From Carya illinoinensis (taxonomy: Eukaryota > Streptophyta > Magnoliopsida > Fagales > Juglandaceae): DNA of 64,000 nucleotides. Location: positions 25,808,501 to 25,872,500 of the forward strand of contig NC_056755.1 of NCBI RefSeq assembly GCF_018687715.1, in the 5' to 3' direction. The position numbers were made by a program, and so were the translations under genes. The stretch's first letter is position 1; every line of letters starts with the position of its first letter. Of the stretch, positions 38,536 to 49,994 are shown piece by piece. The notes beneath the pieces were generated by a model that saw only the letters and a list, made by a program, of their open reading frames with translations, was not told the origin of the DNA and ran no database searches.

Positions 38536-39967
38536 GTTGATTAATGCCCTCAACTCAAGTTAGAAGCTCAACCATGGTGAGATGAGAACATGTGGGGCGT
38601 GTGGCACTTCTTTGGCTTGAGGGAAACCGTTTGTATGCTGAATGGGGGCTACAATTGGAACAGTGATAGAAAAGATAGGTTTATTCGAGTCAATTCGTTC
38701 AGTGCTAGAAATGAGCTGTAAGGCTTTAATCATGGACGCATTTGATGAGATTTCCCTTGAGAAAATGGTGTAAAGGGCGTTGGCTTTGGGCCGATTAGTT
38801 GCAATGCACATGGAGGTGCGCGCAGGTGGCGATTGGCTGTGACTTGTCTGTTCCATTGACATTCCTTTTGTCGAAATGTGCTGGATCAAGTGTATTCTTC
38901 AAATTCACTCTATGAAGGATGAACAACAACAATTAAATTTGTAAGGCTCATCTAGAAAAGGTGAGACAGAATTAAAAGGTCAATTATGTTCAAAACAAGG
39001 TTTTGTGATGACTAATCACTTGTGAGTTGATTAATGCCCCCAACTTTATCCAGAAACCTAACAATAGTGGAATGAGAACTTTAGGGCTGTGTGGCACATC
39101 CTAGGCTCGAGGAAAACCAATGGTTTGGCGTATGTGCGGAAGAATTCATGAAAAGTCGGTTTTCTTCGAGCCAATTCGTCCAACGCCTGAAACGAACCAG
39201 GAGTGTTAATGAGGGATGGATGTGATGTGAGATTGCCCTTGAGAAAATGGTTTAAGAGGCTTTGGGCTGATTATTTCCAATGCACATGCAGGTGCACCTA
39301 CGTGGGATTGTATTCCATCTATTGAAATGTGTTGGATTAATTCTAATCCACTGATTCACTCTATGAATGATGAAAAACAACAATAAAAGTCATAAGGTCC
39401 GTATAAAAAAGGCGAGAATGAATTAATAAGAAAATTAAGCTCAAAACATCGTTTAGAGACGACTAATCACCTGTCAGTTTGTTAATGCCGTCAACTTAAA
39501 GTTAAAACCTTCACAATGGCAGGTTGGGGTCATGAAGGACATGTGGCACTTCTTGGGCTCGATGGAAACCGATGGTGGGGCTTATGTGGGCTGCGATTGG
39601 AAGAACGAAAGAAAAGGCGGGTTTGTTCGGGGCCAATCCGTCCATTTCTAGTAATGAGCTGGAAGGGTTAAGGTGGGAGGCATTTCATGAGATTTCACTT
39701 GAGAAAATAACATAAAAGGCATGGGTTAGGGGCTGATTAGTTGCAATGCACATGGATGTGCACCAAGGCGGCGATTGGCGGGGACTTGGGTGTTGGAATG
39801 ACATTCCTTCAACGGAAATGTCGTGGATCAATTCCAATCCACTAACTCACTCTTAGATTGATAAAGAGCAAGAATAGAAGTCGTAAGGTCCACATATATA
39901 AGCTAGGAAAGAATTAAAAAGGAAATTAACCTGAAAACACGGTTTAGAAATGACTATTGACTTGTGA
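38536..39967. repeat. HOR unit U27 (1,432 bp), B-variant cluster
   Basis: Second copy of the U23 B cluster, starting with TGCCCCCAAC (39035). The GGCGG position reads AAAAGTCGG (39151). C gains GGTTGGGG (39523), absent from U23 but present in U30. Confidence 0.96.
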
Positions 39968-41399
39968 GTTGATTAATGCCCTCAACCCAAGTTAGAAGCT
40001 CAACCATGGTGAGATGAGAACATGTGGGGCGTGTGGCACTTCTTTGGCTTGAGGGAAACCGTTTGTATGCTGAATGGGGGCTACAATTGGAACAGTGATA
40101 GAAAAGATAGGTTTATTCGAGTCAATTCGTTCAGTGCTAGAAATGAGCTGTAAGGCTTTAATCATGGACGCATTTGATGAGATTTCCCTTGAGAAAATGG
40201 TGTAAAGGGCGTTGGCTTTGGGCCGATTAGTTGCAATGCACATGGAGGTGCGCGCAGGTGGCGATTGGCTGTGACTTGTCTGTTCCATTGACATTCCTTT
40301 TGTCGAAATGTGCTGGATCAAGTGTATTCTTCAAATTCACTCTATGAAGGATGAACAACAACAATTAAATTTGTAAGGCTCATCTAGAAAAGGTGAGACA
40401 GAATTAAAAGGTCAATTATGTTCAAAACAAGGTTTTGTGATGACTAATCACTTGTGAGTTGATTAATGCCCTCAACTTTATTCAGAAACCTAACAATGGT
40501 GGAATGAGAACTTTAGGGCCGTGTGGCACATCCTAGGCTCGAGGAAAACCAATGGTTTGGCGTATGTGCGTAAGAATTCATGAAAAGACGGTTTTCTTCG
40601 AGCCAATTCGTCCAACGCCTGAAACGAACCAGGAGTGTTAATGAGGGATGGATGTGATGTGAGATTGCCCTTGAGAAAATGGTTTAAGAGGCTTTGGGCT
40701 GATTAGTTCCAATGCACATGCAGGTGCACCTACGTGGGATTGTATTCCATCTATTGAAATGTGTTGGATCAATTCTAATCCACTGATTCACTCTATGAAT
40801 GATGAAAAACAACAATAAAAGTCATAAGGTCCGTATAAAAAAGGCGAGAATGAATTAATAAGAAAATTAAGCTCAAAACATCGTTTAGAGACGACTAATC
40901 ACCTGTCAGTTTGTTAATGCCGTCAACTTAAAGTTAAAACCTTCACAATGGCAGGTTGTGGTCATGAAGGACATGTGGCACTTCTTGGGCTCGATGGAAA
41001 CCGATGGTGGGGCTTATGTGGGCTGCGATTGGAAGAACGAAAGAAAAGGCGGGTTTGTTCGGGGCCAATCCGTCCATTTCTAGTAATGAGCTGGAAGGGT
41101 TAAGGTGGGAGGCATTTCATGAGATTTCACTTGAGAAAATAACATAAAAGGCATGGGTTAGGGGCTGATTAGTTGCAATGCACATGGATGTGCACCAAGG
41201 CGGCGATTGGCGGGGACTTGGGTGTTGGAATGACATTCCTTCAACGGAAATGTCGTGGATCAATTCCAATCCACTAACTCACTCTTAGATTGATAAAGAG
41301 CAAGAATAGAAGTCGTAAGGTCCACATATATAAGCTAGGAAAGAATTAAAAAGGAAATTAACCTGAAAACACGGTTTAGAAATGACTATTGACTTGTGA
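39968..41399. repeat. HOR unit U28 (1,432 bp), recombinant
   Basis: A matches U24 (CTCAACCCAAG at about 39982, TGGAACAG). B matches U25 (GAAACCTAAC at about 40486, TGCGTAAG at 40567). The unit therefore joins the left part of one U24-like unit to the right part of a U25-like unit, skipping one HOR. Confidence 0.94.
40092..40487. other. Inferred unequal-crossover interval in U28
   Basis: Left of the interval A has the U24 state (CAACCCAAG, GGAACAG). Right of it B has the U25 state (GAAACCTAAC, GCGTAAG). An exchange here removes exactly one 1,432-bp unit, so the third super-repeat copy has three units instead of four and the unit stays in phase. Confidence 0.78.
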
Positions 41400-42831
41400 G
41401 TTGATTAATGCCCTCAACTCAAGTTAGAAGCTCAACCATGGTGAGATGAGAACATGTGGGGCGTGTGGCACTTCTTTGGCTTGAGGGAAACCGTTTGTAT
41501 GCTGAATGGGGGCTACAATTGGAACAGTGATAGAAAAGATAGGTTTATTCGAGTCAATTCGTTCAGTGCTAGAAATGAGCTGTAAGGCTTTAATCATGGA
41601 CGCATTTGATGAGATTTCCCTTGAGAAAATGGTGTAAAGGGCGTTGGCTTTGGGCCGATTAGTTGCAATGCACATGGAGGTGCGCGCAGGTGGCGATTGG
41701 CTGTGACTTGTCTGTTCCATTGACATTCCTTTTGTCGAAATGTGCTGGATCAAGTGTATTCTTCAAATTCACTCTATGAAGGATGAACAACAACAATTAA
41801 ATTTGTAAGGCTCATCTAGAAAAGGTGAGACAGAATTAAAAGGTCAATTATGTTCAAAACAAGGTTTTGTGATGACTAATCACTTGTGAGTTGATTAATG
41901 CCCTCAACTTTATTCAGAAACCTAACAATGGTGGAATGAGAACTTTAGGGCCGTGTGGCACATCCTAGGCTCGAGGAAAACCAATGGTTTGGCGTATGTG
42001 CGCAAGAATTCATGAAAAGACGGTTTTCTTCGAGCCAATTCGTCCAACGCCTGAAACGAACCAGGAGTGTTAATGAGGGATGGATGTGATGTGAGATTGC
42101 CCTTGAGAAAATGGTTTAAGAGGCTTTGGGCTGATTAGTTCCAATGCACATGCAGGTGCACCTACGTGGGATTGTATTCCATCTATTGAAATGTGTTGGA
42201 TCAATTCTAATCCACTGATTCACTCTATGAATGATGAAAAACAACAATAAAAGTCATAAGGTCCGTATAAAAAAGGCGAGAATGAATTAATAAGAAAATT
42301 AAGCTCAAAACATCGTTTAGAGACGACTAATCACCTGTCAGTTTGTTAATGCCGTCAACTTAAAGTTAAAACCTTCACAATGGCAGGTTGTGGTCATGAA
42401 GGACATGTGGCACTTCTTGGGCTCGATGGAAACCGATGGTGGGGCTTATGTGGGCTGCGATTGGAAGAACGAAAGAAAAGGCGGGTTTGTTCGGGGCCAA
42501 TCCGTCCATTTCTAGTAATGAGCTGGAAGGGTTAAGGTGGGAGGCATTTCATGAGATTTCACTTGAGAAAATAACATAAAAGGCATGGGTTAGGGGCTGA
42601 TTAGTTGCAATGCACATGGATGTGCACCAAGGCGGCGATTGGCGGGGACTTGGGTGTTGGAATGACATTCCTTCAACGGAAATGTCGTGGATCAATTCCA
42701 ATCCACTAACTCACTCTTAGATTGATAAAGAGCAAGAATAGAAGTCGTAAGGTCCACATATATAAGCTAGGAAAGAATTAAAAAGGAAATTAACCTGAAA
42801 ACACGGTTTAGAAATGACTATTGACTTGTGA
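41400..42831. repeat. HOR unit U29 (1,432 bp)
   Basis: Counterpart of U22 and U26 by position, but A reads TGGAACAG (about 41520) where both counterparts have TGGAGCAG. A local conversion or back-change is needed to explain this. Confidence 0.95.
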
Positions 42832-44263
42832 GTTGATTAATGCCCTCAACTCAAGTTAGAAGCTCAACCATGGTGAGATGAGAACATGTGGGGCGTGTGG
42901 CACTTCTTTGGCTTGAGGGAAACCGTTTGTATGCTGAATGGGGGCTACAATTGGAACAGTGATAGAAAAGATAGGTTTATTCGAGTCAATTCGTTCAGTG
43001 CTAGAAATGAGCTGTAAGGCTTTAATCATGGACGCATTTGATGAGATTTCCCTTGAGAAAATGGTGTAAAGGGCGTTGGCTTTGGGCCGATTAGTTGCAA
43101 TGCACATGGAGGTGCGCGCAGGTGGCGATTGGCTGTGACTTGTCTGTTCCATTGACATTCCTTTTGTCGAAATGTGCTGGATCAAGTGTATTCTTCAAAT
43201 TCACTCTATGAAGGATGAACAACAACAATTAAATTTGTAAGGCTCATCTAGAAAAGGTGAGACAGAATTAAAAGGTCAATTATGTTCAAAACAAGGTTTT
43301 GTGATGACTAATCACTTGTGAGTTGATTAATGCCCCCAACTTTATCCAGAAACCTAACAATAGTGGAATGAGAACTTTAGGGCTGTGTGGCACATCCTAG
43401 GCTCGAGGAAAACCAATGGTTTGGCGTATGTGCGGAAGAATTCATGAAAAGGCGGTTTTCTTCGAGCCAATTCGTCCAACGCCTGAAACGAACCAGGAGT
43501 GTTAATGAGGGATGGATGTGATGTGAGATTGCCCTTGAGAAAATGGTTTAAGAGGCTTTGGGCTGATTATTTCCAATGCACATGCAGGTGCACCTACGTG
43601 GGATTGTATTCCATCTATTGAAATGTGTTGGATTAATTCTAATCCACTGATTCACTCTATGAATGATGAAAAACAACAATAAAAGTCATAAGGTCCGTAT
43701 AAAAAAGGCGAGAATGAATTAATAAGAAAATTAAGCTCAAAACATCGTTTAGAGACGACTAATCACCTGTCAGTTTGTTAATGCCGTCAACTTAAAGTTA
43801 AAACCTTCACAATGGCAGGTTGGGGTCATGAAGGACATGTGGCACTTCTTGGGCTCGATGGAAACCGATGGTGGGGCTTATGTGGGCTGCGATTGGAAGA
43901 ACGAAAGAAAAGGCGGGTTTGTTCGGGGCCAATCCGTCCATTTCTAGTAATGAGCTGGAAGGGTTAAGGTGGGAGGCATTTCATGAGATTTCACTTGAGA
44001 AAATAACATAAAAGGCATGGGTTAGGGGCTGATTAGTTGCAATGCACATGGATGTGCACCAAGGCGGCGATTGGCGGGGACTTGGGTGTTGGAATGACAT
44101 TCCTTCAACGGAAATGTCGTGGATCAATTCCAATCCACTAACTCACTCTTAGATTGATAAAGAGCAAGAATAGAAGTCGTAAGGTCCACATATATAAGCT
44201 AGGAAAGAATTAAAAAGGAAATTAACCTGAAAACACGGTTTAGAAATGACTATTGACTTGTGA
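42832..44263. repeat. HOR unit U30 (1,432 bp), B-variant cluster
   Basis: Third copy of the U23/U27 cluster (TGCCCCCAAC at 43331, GGCTGTG, GCGGAAG, AAAAGGCGG, GATTATTTCC, GGATTAATTC). GGTTGGGG in C (43819) is shared with U27. Confidence 0.96.
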
Positions 44264-45698
44264 GTTGATTAATGCCCTCAACCCAAGTTAGAAGCTCAAC
44301 CATGGTGAGATGAGAACATGTGGGGCGTGTGGCACTTCTTTGGCTTGAGGGAAACCGTTTGTATGCTGAATGGGGGCTACAATTGGAACAGTGATAGAAA
44401 AGATAGGTTTATTCGAGTCAATTCGTTCAGTGCTAGAAATGAGCTGTAAGGCTTTAATCATGGACGCATTTGATGAGATTTCCCTTGAGAAAATGGTGTA
44501 AAGGGCGTTGGCTTTGGGCCGATTAGTTGCAATGCACATGGAGGTGCGCGCAGGTGGCGATTGGCTGTGACTTGTCTGTTCCATTGACATTCCTTTTGTC
44601 GAAATGTGCTGGATCAAGTGTATTCTTCAAATTCACTCTATGAAGGATGAACAACAACAATTAAATTTGTAAGGCTCATCTAGAAAAGGTGAGACAGAAT
44701 TAAAAGGTCAATTATGTTCAAAACAAGGTTTTGTGATGACTAATCACTTGTGAGTTGATTAATGCCCTCAACTTTATTCAGAAACCTAACAATGGTGGAA
44801 TGAGAACTTTAGGGCCGTGTGGCACATCCTAGGCTCGAGGAAAACCAATGGTTTGGCGTATGTGCGCAAGAATTCATGAAAAGGCGGTTTTCTTCGAGCC
44901 AATTCGTCCAACGCCTGAAACGAACCAGGAGTGTTAATGAGGGATGGATGTGATGTGAGATTGCCCTTGAGAAAATGGTTTAAGAGGCTTTGGGCTGATT
45001 AGTTCCAATGCACACGCAAAGTGCACCTACGTGGGATTGTATTCCATCTATTGAAATGTGTTGGATCAATTCTAATCCACTGATTCACTCTATGAATGAT
45101 GAAAAACAACAATAAAAGTCATAAGGTCCGTATAAAAAAGGCGAGAATGAATTAATAAGAAAATTAAGCTCAAAACATCGTTTAGAGACGACTAATCACC
45201 TGTCAGTTTGTTAATGCCGTCAACATAAAGTTAAAACCTTCACAATGGCAGGTTGGGGTCATGAAGGACATGTGGCACTTCTTGGGCTCGATGGAAACCG
45301 ATGGTGGGGCTTATGTGGGCTGCGATTGGAAGAACGAAAGAAAAGGCGGGTTTGTTCAGGGCCAATCCGTCCATTTCTAGTAATGAGCTGGAAGGGTTAA
45401 GGTGGGAGGCATTTCATGAGATTTCACTTGAGAAAATAACATAAAAGGCATGGATGTTAGGGGCTGATTAGTTGCAATGCACATGGATGTGCACCAAGGC
45501 GGCGATTGGCGGGGACTTGGGTGTTGGAATGACATTCCTTCAACGGAAATGTCGTGGATCAATTCCAATCCACTAACTCACTCTTAGATTGATAAAGAGC
45601 AAGAATAGAAGTCGTAAGGTCCACATATATAAGCTAGGAAAGAATTAAAAAGGAAATTAACCTGAAAACACGGTTTAGAAATGACTATTGACTTGTGA
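44264..45698. repeat. HOR unit U31 (1,435 bp, two small insertions)
   Basis: A has CTCAACCCAAG. The B dyad region is altered to CACACGCAAAGTGC (45011, net +1). C has CATGGATGTTAGG (about 45449, +2), CAACATAAAG (about 45221), GGTTGGGG and TTCAGGGCC (45355). This is the most altered unit of the 1,432-bp family. Confidence 0.95.
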
Positions 45699-47130
45699 GT
45701 TGATTAATGCCCTCAACTCAAGTTAGAAGCTCAACCATGGTGAGATGAGAACATGTGGGGCGTGTGGCACTTCTTTGGCTTGAGGGAAACCGTTTGTATG
45801 CTGAATGGGGGCTACAATTGGAACAGTGATAGAAAAGATAGGTTTATTCGAGTCAATTCGTTCAGTGCTAGAAATGAGCTGTAAGGCTTTAATCATGGAC
45901 ACATTTGATGAGATTTCCCTTGAGAAAATGGTGTAAAGGGCGTTGGCTTTGGGCCGATTAGTTGCAATGCACATGGAGGTGCGCGCAGGTGGCGATTGGC
46001 TGTGACTTGTCTGTTCCATTGACATTCCTTTTGTCGAAATGTGCTGGATCAAGTGTATTCTTCAAATTCACTCTATGAAGGATGAACAACAACAATTAAA
46101 TTTGTAAGGCTCATCTAGAAAAGGTGAGACAGAATTAAAAGGTCAATTATGCTCAAAACAAGGTTTTGTGATGACTAATCACTTGTGAGTTGATTAATGC
46201 CCCCAACTTTATCCAGAAACCTAACAATAGTGGAATGAGAACTTTAGGGCCGTGTGGCACATCCTAGGCTCGAGGAAAACCAATGGTTTGGCGTATGTGC
46301 GCAAGAATTCATGAAAAGGCGGTTTTCTTCGAGCCAATTCGTCCAACGCCTGAAACGAACCAGGAGTGTTAATGAGGGATGGATGTGATGTGAGATTGCC
46401 CTTGAGAAAATGGTTTAAGAGGCTTTGGGCTGATTAGTTCCAATGCACATGCAGGTGCACCTACGTGGGATTGTATTCCATCTATTGAAATGTGTTGGAT
46501 CAATTCTAATCCACTGATTCACTCTATGAATGATGAAAAACAACAATAAAAGTCATAAGGTCCGTATAAAAAAGGCGAGAATGAATTAATAAGAAAATTA
46601 AGCTCAAAACATCGTTTAGAGACGACTAATCACCTGTCAGTTTGTTAATGCCGTCAACTTAAAGTTAAAACCTTCACAATGGCAGGTTGGGGTCATGAAG
46701 GACATGTGGCACTTCTTGGGCTCGATGGAAACCGATGGTGGGGCTTATGTGGGCTGCGATTGGAAGAACGAAAGAAAAGGCGGGTTTGTTCGGGGCCAAT
46801 CCGTCCATTTCTAGTAATGAGCTGGAAGGGTTAAGGTGGGAGGCATTTCATGAGATTTCACTTGAGAAAATAACATAAAAGGCATGGGTTCGGGGCTGAT
46901 TAGTTGCAATGCACATGGATGTGCACCAAGGCGGCGATTGGCGGGGACTTGGGTGTTGGAATGACATTCCTTCAACGGAAATGTCGTGGATCAATTCCAA
47001 TCCACTAACTCACTCTTAGATTGATAAAGAGCAAGAATAGAAGTCGTAAGGTCCACATATATAAGCTAGGAAAGAATTAAAAAGGAAATTAACCTGAAAA
47101 CACGGTTTAGAAATGACTATTGACTTGTGA
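45699..47130. repeat. HOR unit U32 (1,432 bp), partial B cluster
   Basis: A has private GGACACATTTG (45898, CpG transition) and ATGCTCAAAAC (46149). B has only part of the U23 cluster (CCCCAAC, TTATCCAG, ACAATAGTGG, then AAAAGGCGG) and consensus elsewhere. C has GGTTGGGG (46685) and private GGTTCGGGG (46886). Confidence 0.95.
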
Positions 47131-48562
47131 GTTGATTAATGCCCTCAACTCAAGTTAGAAGCTCAACCATGGTGAGATGAGAACATGTGGGGCGTGTGGC
47201 ACTTCTTTGGCTTGAGGGAAACCGTTTGTATGCTGAATGGGGGCTACAATTGGAACAGTGATAGAAAAGATAGGTTTATTCGAGTCAATTCGTTCAGTGC
47301 TAGAAATGAGCTGTAAGGCTTTAATCATGGACGCATTTGATGAGATTTCCCTTGAGAAAATGGTGTAAAGGGCGTTGGCTTTGGGGCGATTAGTTGCAAT
47401 GCACATGGAGGTGCGCGCAGGTGGCGATTGGCTGTGACTTGTCTGTTCCATTGACATTCCTTTTGTCGAAATGTGCTGGATCAAGTGTATTCTTCAAATT
47501 CACTCTATGAAGGATGAACAACAACAATTAAATTTGTAAGGCTCATCTAGAAAAGGTGAGACAGAATTAAAAGGTCAATTATGTTCAAAACAAGGTTTTG
47601 TGATGACTAATCACTTGTGAGTTGATTAATGCCCTCAACTTTATTCAGAAACCTAACAATGGTGGAATGAGAACTTTAGGGCCATGTGGCACATCCTAGG
47701 CTCGAGGAAAACCAATGGTTTGGCGTATGTGCGCAAGAATTCATGAAAAGACGGTTTTCTTCGAGCCAATTCGTCCAACGCCTGAAACGAACCAGGAGTG
47801 TTAATGAGGGATGGATGTGATGTGAGATTGCCCTTGAGAAAATGGTTTAAGAGGCTTTGGGCTGATTAGTTCCAATGCACATTGAGATGCACCTACGTGG
47901 GATTGTATTCCATCTATTGAAATGTGTTGGATCAATTCTAATCCACTGATTCACTCTATGAATGATGAAAAACAACAATAAAAGTCATAAGGTCCGTATA
48001 AAAAAGGCGAGAATGAATTAATAAGAAAATTAAGCTCAAAACATCATTTAGAGACGACTAATCACCTGTCAGTTTGTTAATGCCGTCAACTTAAAGTTAA
48101 AACCTTCACAATGGCAGGTTGTGGTCATGAAGGACATGTGGCACTTCTTGGGCTCGATGGAAACCGATGGTGGGGCTTATGTGGGCTGCGATTGGAAGAA
48201 CGAAAGAAAAGGCGGGTTTGTTCGGGGCCAATCCGTCCATTTCTAGTAATGAGCTGGAAGGGTTAAGGTGGGAGGCATTTCATGAGATTTCACTTGAGAA
48301 AATAATATAAAAGGCATGGGTTAGGGGCTGATTAGTTGCAATGCACATGGATGTGCACCAAGGCGGCGATTGGCGGGGACTTGGGTGTTGGAATGACATT
48401 CCTTCAACGGAAATGTCGTGGATCAATTCCAATCCACTAACTCACTCTTAGATTGATAAAGAGCAAGAATAGAAGTCGTAAGGTCCACATATATAAGCTA
48501 GGAAAGAATTAAAAAGGAAATTAACCTGAAAACACGGTTTAGAAATGACTATTGACTTGTGA
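47131..48562. repeat. HOR unit U33 (1,432 bp)
   Basis: A has TTGGGGCG (47382), as in U2, U5 and U10. B has GGGCCATGTGG (47680) and CATTGAGATG (47880), the latter shared only with U36. C switches to AATATAAAA and keeps it to the right edge. CATCATTTAG (48043) is private. Confidence 0.95.
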
Positions 48563-49994
48563 GTTGATTAATGCCCTCAACTCAAGTTAGAAGCTCAACC
48601 ATGGTGAGATGAGAACATGTGGGGCGTGTGGCACTTCTTTGGCTTGAGGGAAACCGTTTGTATGCTGAATGGGGGCTACAATTGGAACAGTGATAGAAAA
48701 GATAGGTTTATTCGAGTCAATTCGTTCAGTGCTAGAAATGAGCTGTAAGGCTTTAATCATGGACGCATTTGATGAGATTTCCCTTGAGAAAATGGTGTAA
48801 AGGGCGTTGGCTTTGGGCCGATTAGTTGCAATGCACATGGAGGTGCGCGCAGGTGGCGATTGGCTGTGACTTGTCTGTTCCATTGACATTCCTTTTGTCG
48901 AAATGTGCTGGATCAAGTGTATTCTTCAAATTCACTCTATGAAGGATGAACAACAACAATTAAATTTGTAAGGCTCATCTAGAAAAGGTGAGACAGAATT
49001 AAAAGGTCAATTATGTTCAAAACAAGGTTTTGTGATGACTAATCACTTGTGAGTTGATTAATGCCCTCAACTTTATTCGGAAACCTAACAATGGTGGAAT
49101 GAGAACTTTAGGGCCGTGTGGCACATCCTAGGCTCGAGGAAAACCAATGGTTTGGCGTATGTGCGCAAGAATTCATGAAAAGACGGTTTTCTTCGAGCCA
49201 ATTCGTCCAACGCCTGAAACGAACCAGGAGTGTTAATGAGGGATGGATGTGATGTGAGATTGCCCTTGAGAAAATGGTTTAAGAGGCTTTGGGCTGATTA
49301 GTTCCAATGCACATTGAGGTGCACCTACGTGGGATTGTATTCCATCTATTGAAATGTGTTGGATCAATTCTAATCCACTGATTCACTCTATGAATGATGA
49401 AAAACAACAATAAAAGTCATAAGGTCCGTATAAGAAAGGCGAGAATGAATTAATAAGAAAATTAAGCTCAAAACATCGTTTAGAGACGACTAATCACCTG
49501 TCAGTTTGTTAATGCCGTCAACTTAAAGTTAAAACCTTCACAATGGCAGGTTGTGGTCATGAAGGACATGTGGCACTTCTTGGGCTCGATGGAAACCGAT
49601 GGTGGGGCTTATATGGGCTGCGATTGGAAGAACGAAAGAAAAGGCGGGTTTGTTCGGGGCCAATCCGTCCATTTCTAGTAATGAGCTGGAAGGGTTAAGG
49701 TGGGAGGCATTTCATGAGATTTCACTTGAGAAAATAATATAAAAGGCATGGGTTAGGGGCTGATTAGTTGCAATGCACATGGATGTGCACCAAGGCGGCG
49801 ATTGGCGGGGACTTGGGTGTTGGAATGACATTCCTTCAACGGAAATGTCGTGGATCAATTCCAATCCACTAACTCACTCTTAGATTGATAAAGAGCAAGA
49901 ATAGAAGTCGTAAGGTCCACATATATAAGCTAGGAAAGAATTAAAAAGGAAATTAACCTGAAAACACGGTTTAGAAATGACTATTGACTTGTGA
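48563..49994. repeat. HOR unit U34 (1,432 bp)
   Basis: CACATTGAGG in B (49311). Private TTATTCGG (49073), GTATAAGAAAGG (about 49429) and CTTATATGGG (49609). Confidence 0.95.

Larger units (their letters stand above)
28980..44300. repeat. Super-repeat with three copies: four-HOR, four-HOR and three-HOR steps
   Basis: Ordered markers: CATGACAAG (29123, 34851), TGCGTAAG (30543, 36271, 40567), TGCCCCCAAC (33307, 39035, 43331) and CAACCCAAG (about 34256, 39984, 44280). The first-to-second offset is 5,728 bp for every marker, exactly four units. The second-to-third offset is 4,296 bp, exactly three units. The third copy lacks the CATGACAAG unit. Confidence 0.93.

Noticed and set aside
45377..45568. 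Minus-strand frame of 63 codons in U31 monomer C
   Set aside because: It depends on the private 2-bp insertion near 45453 and is not open in any other unit.
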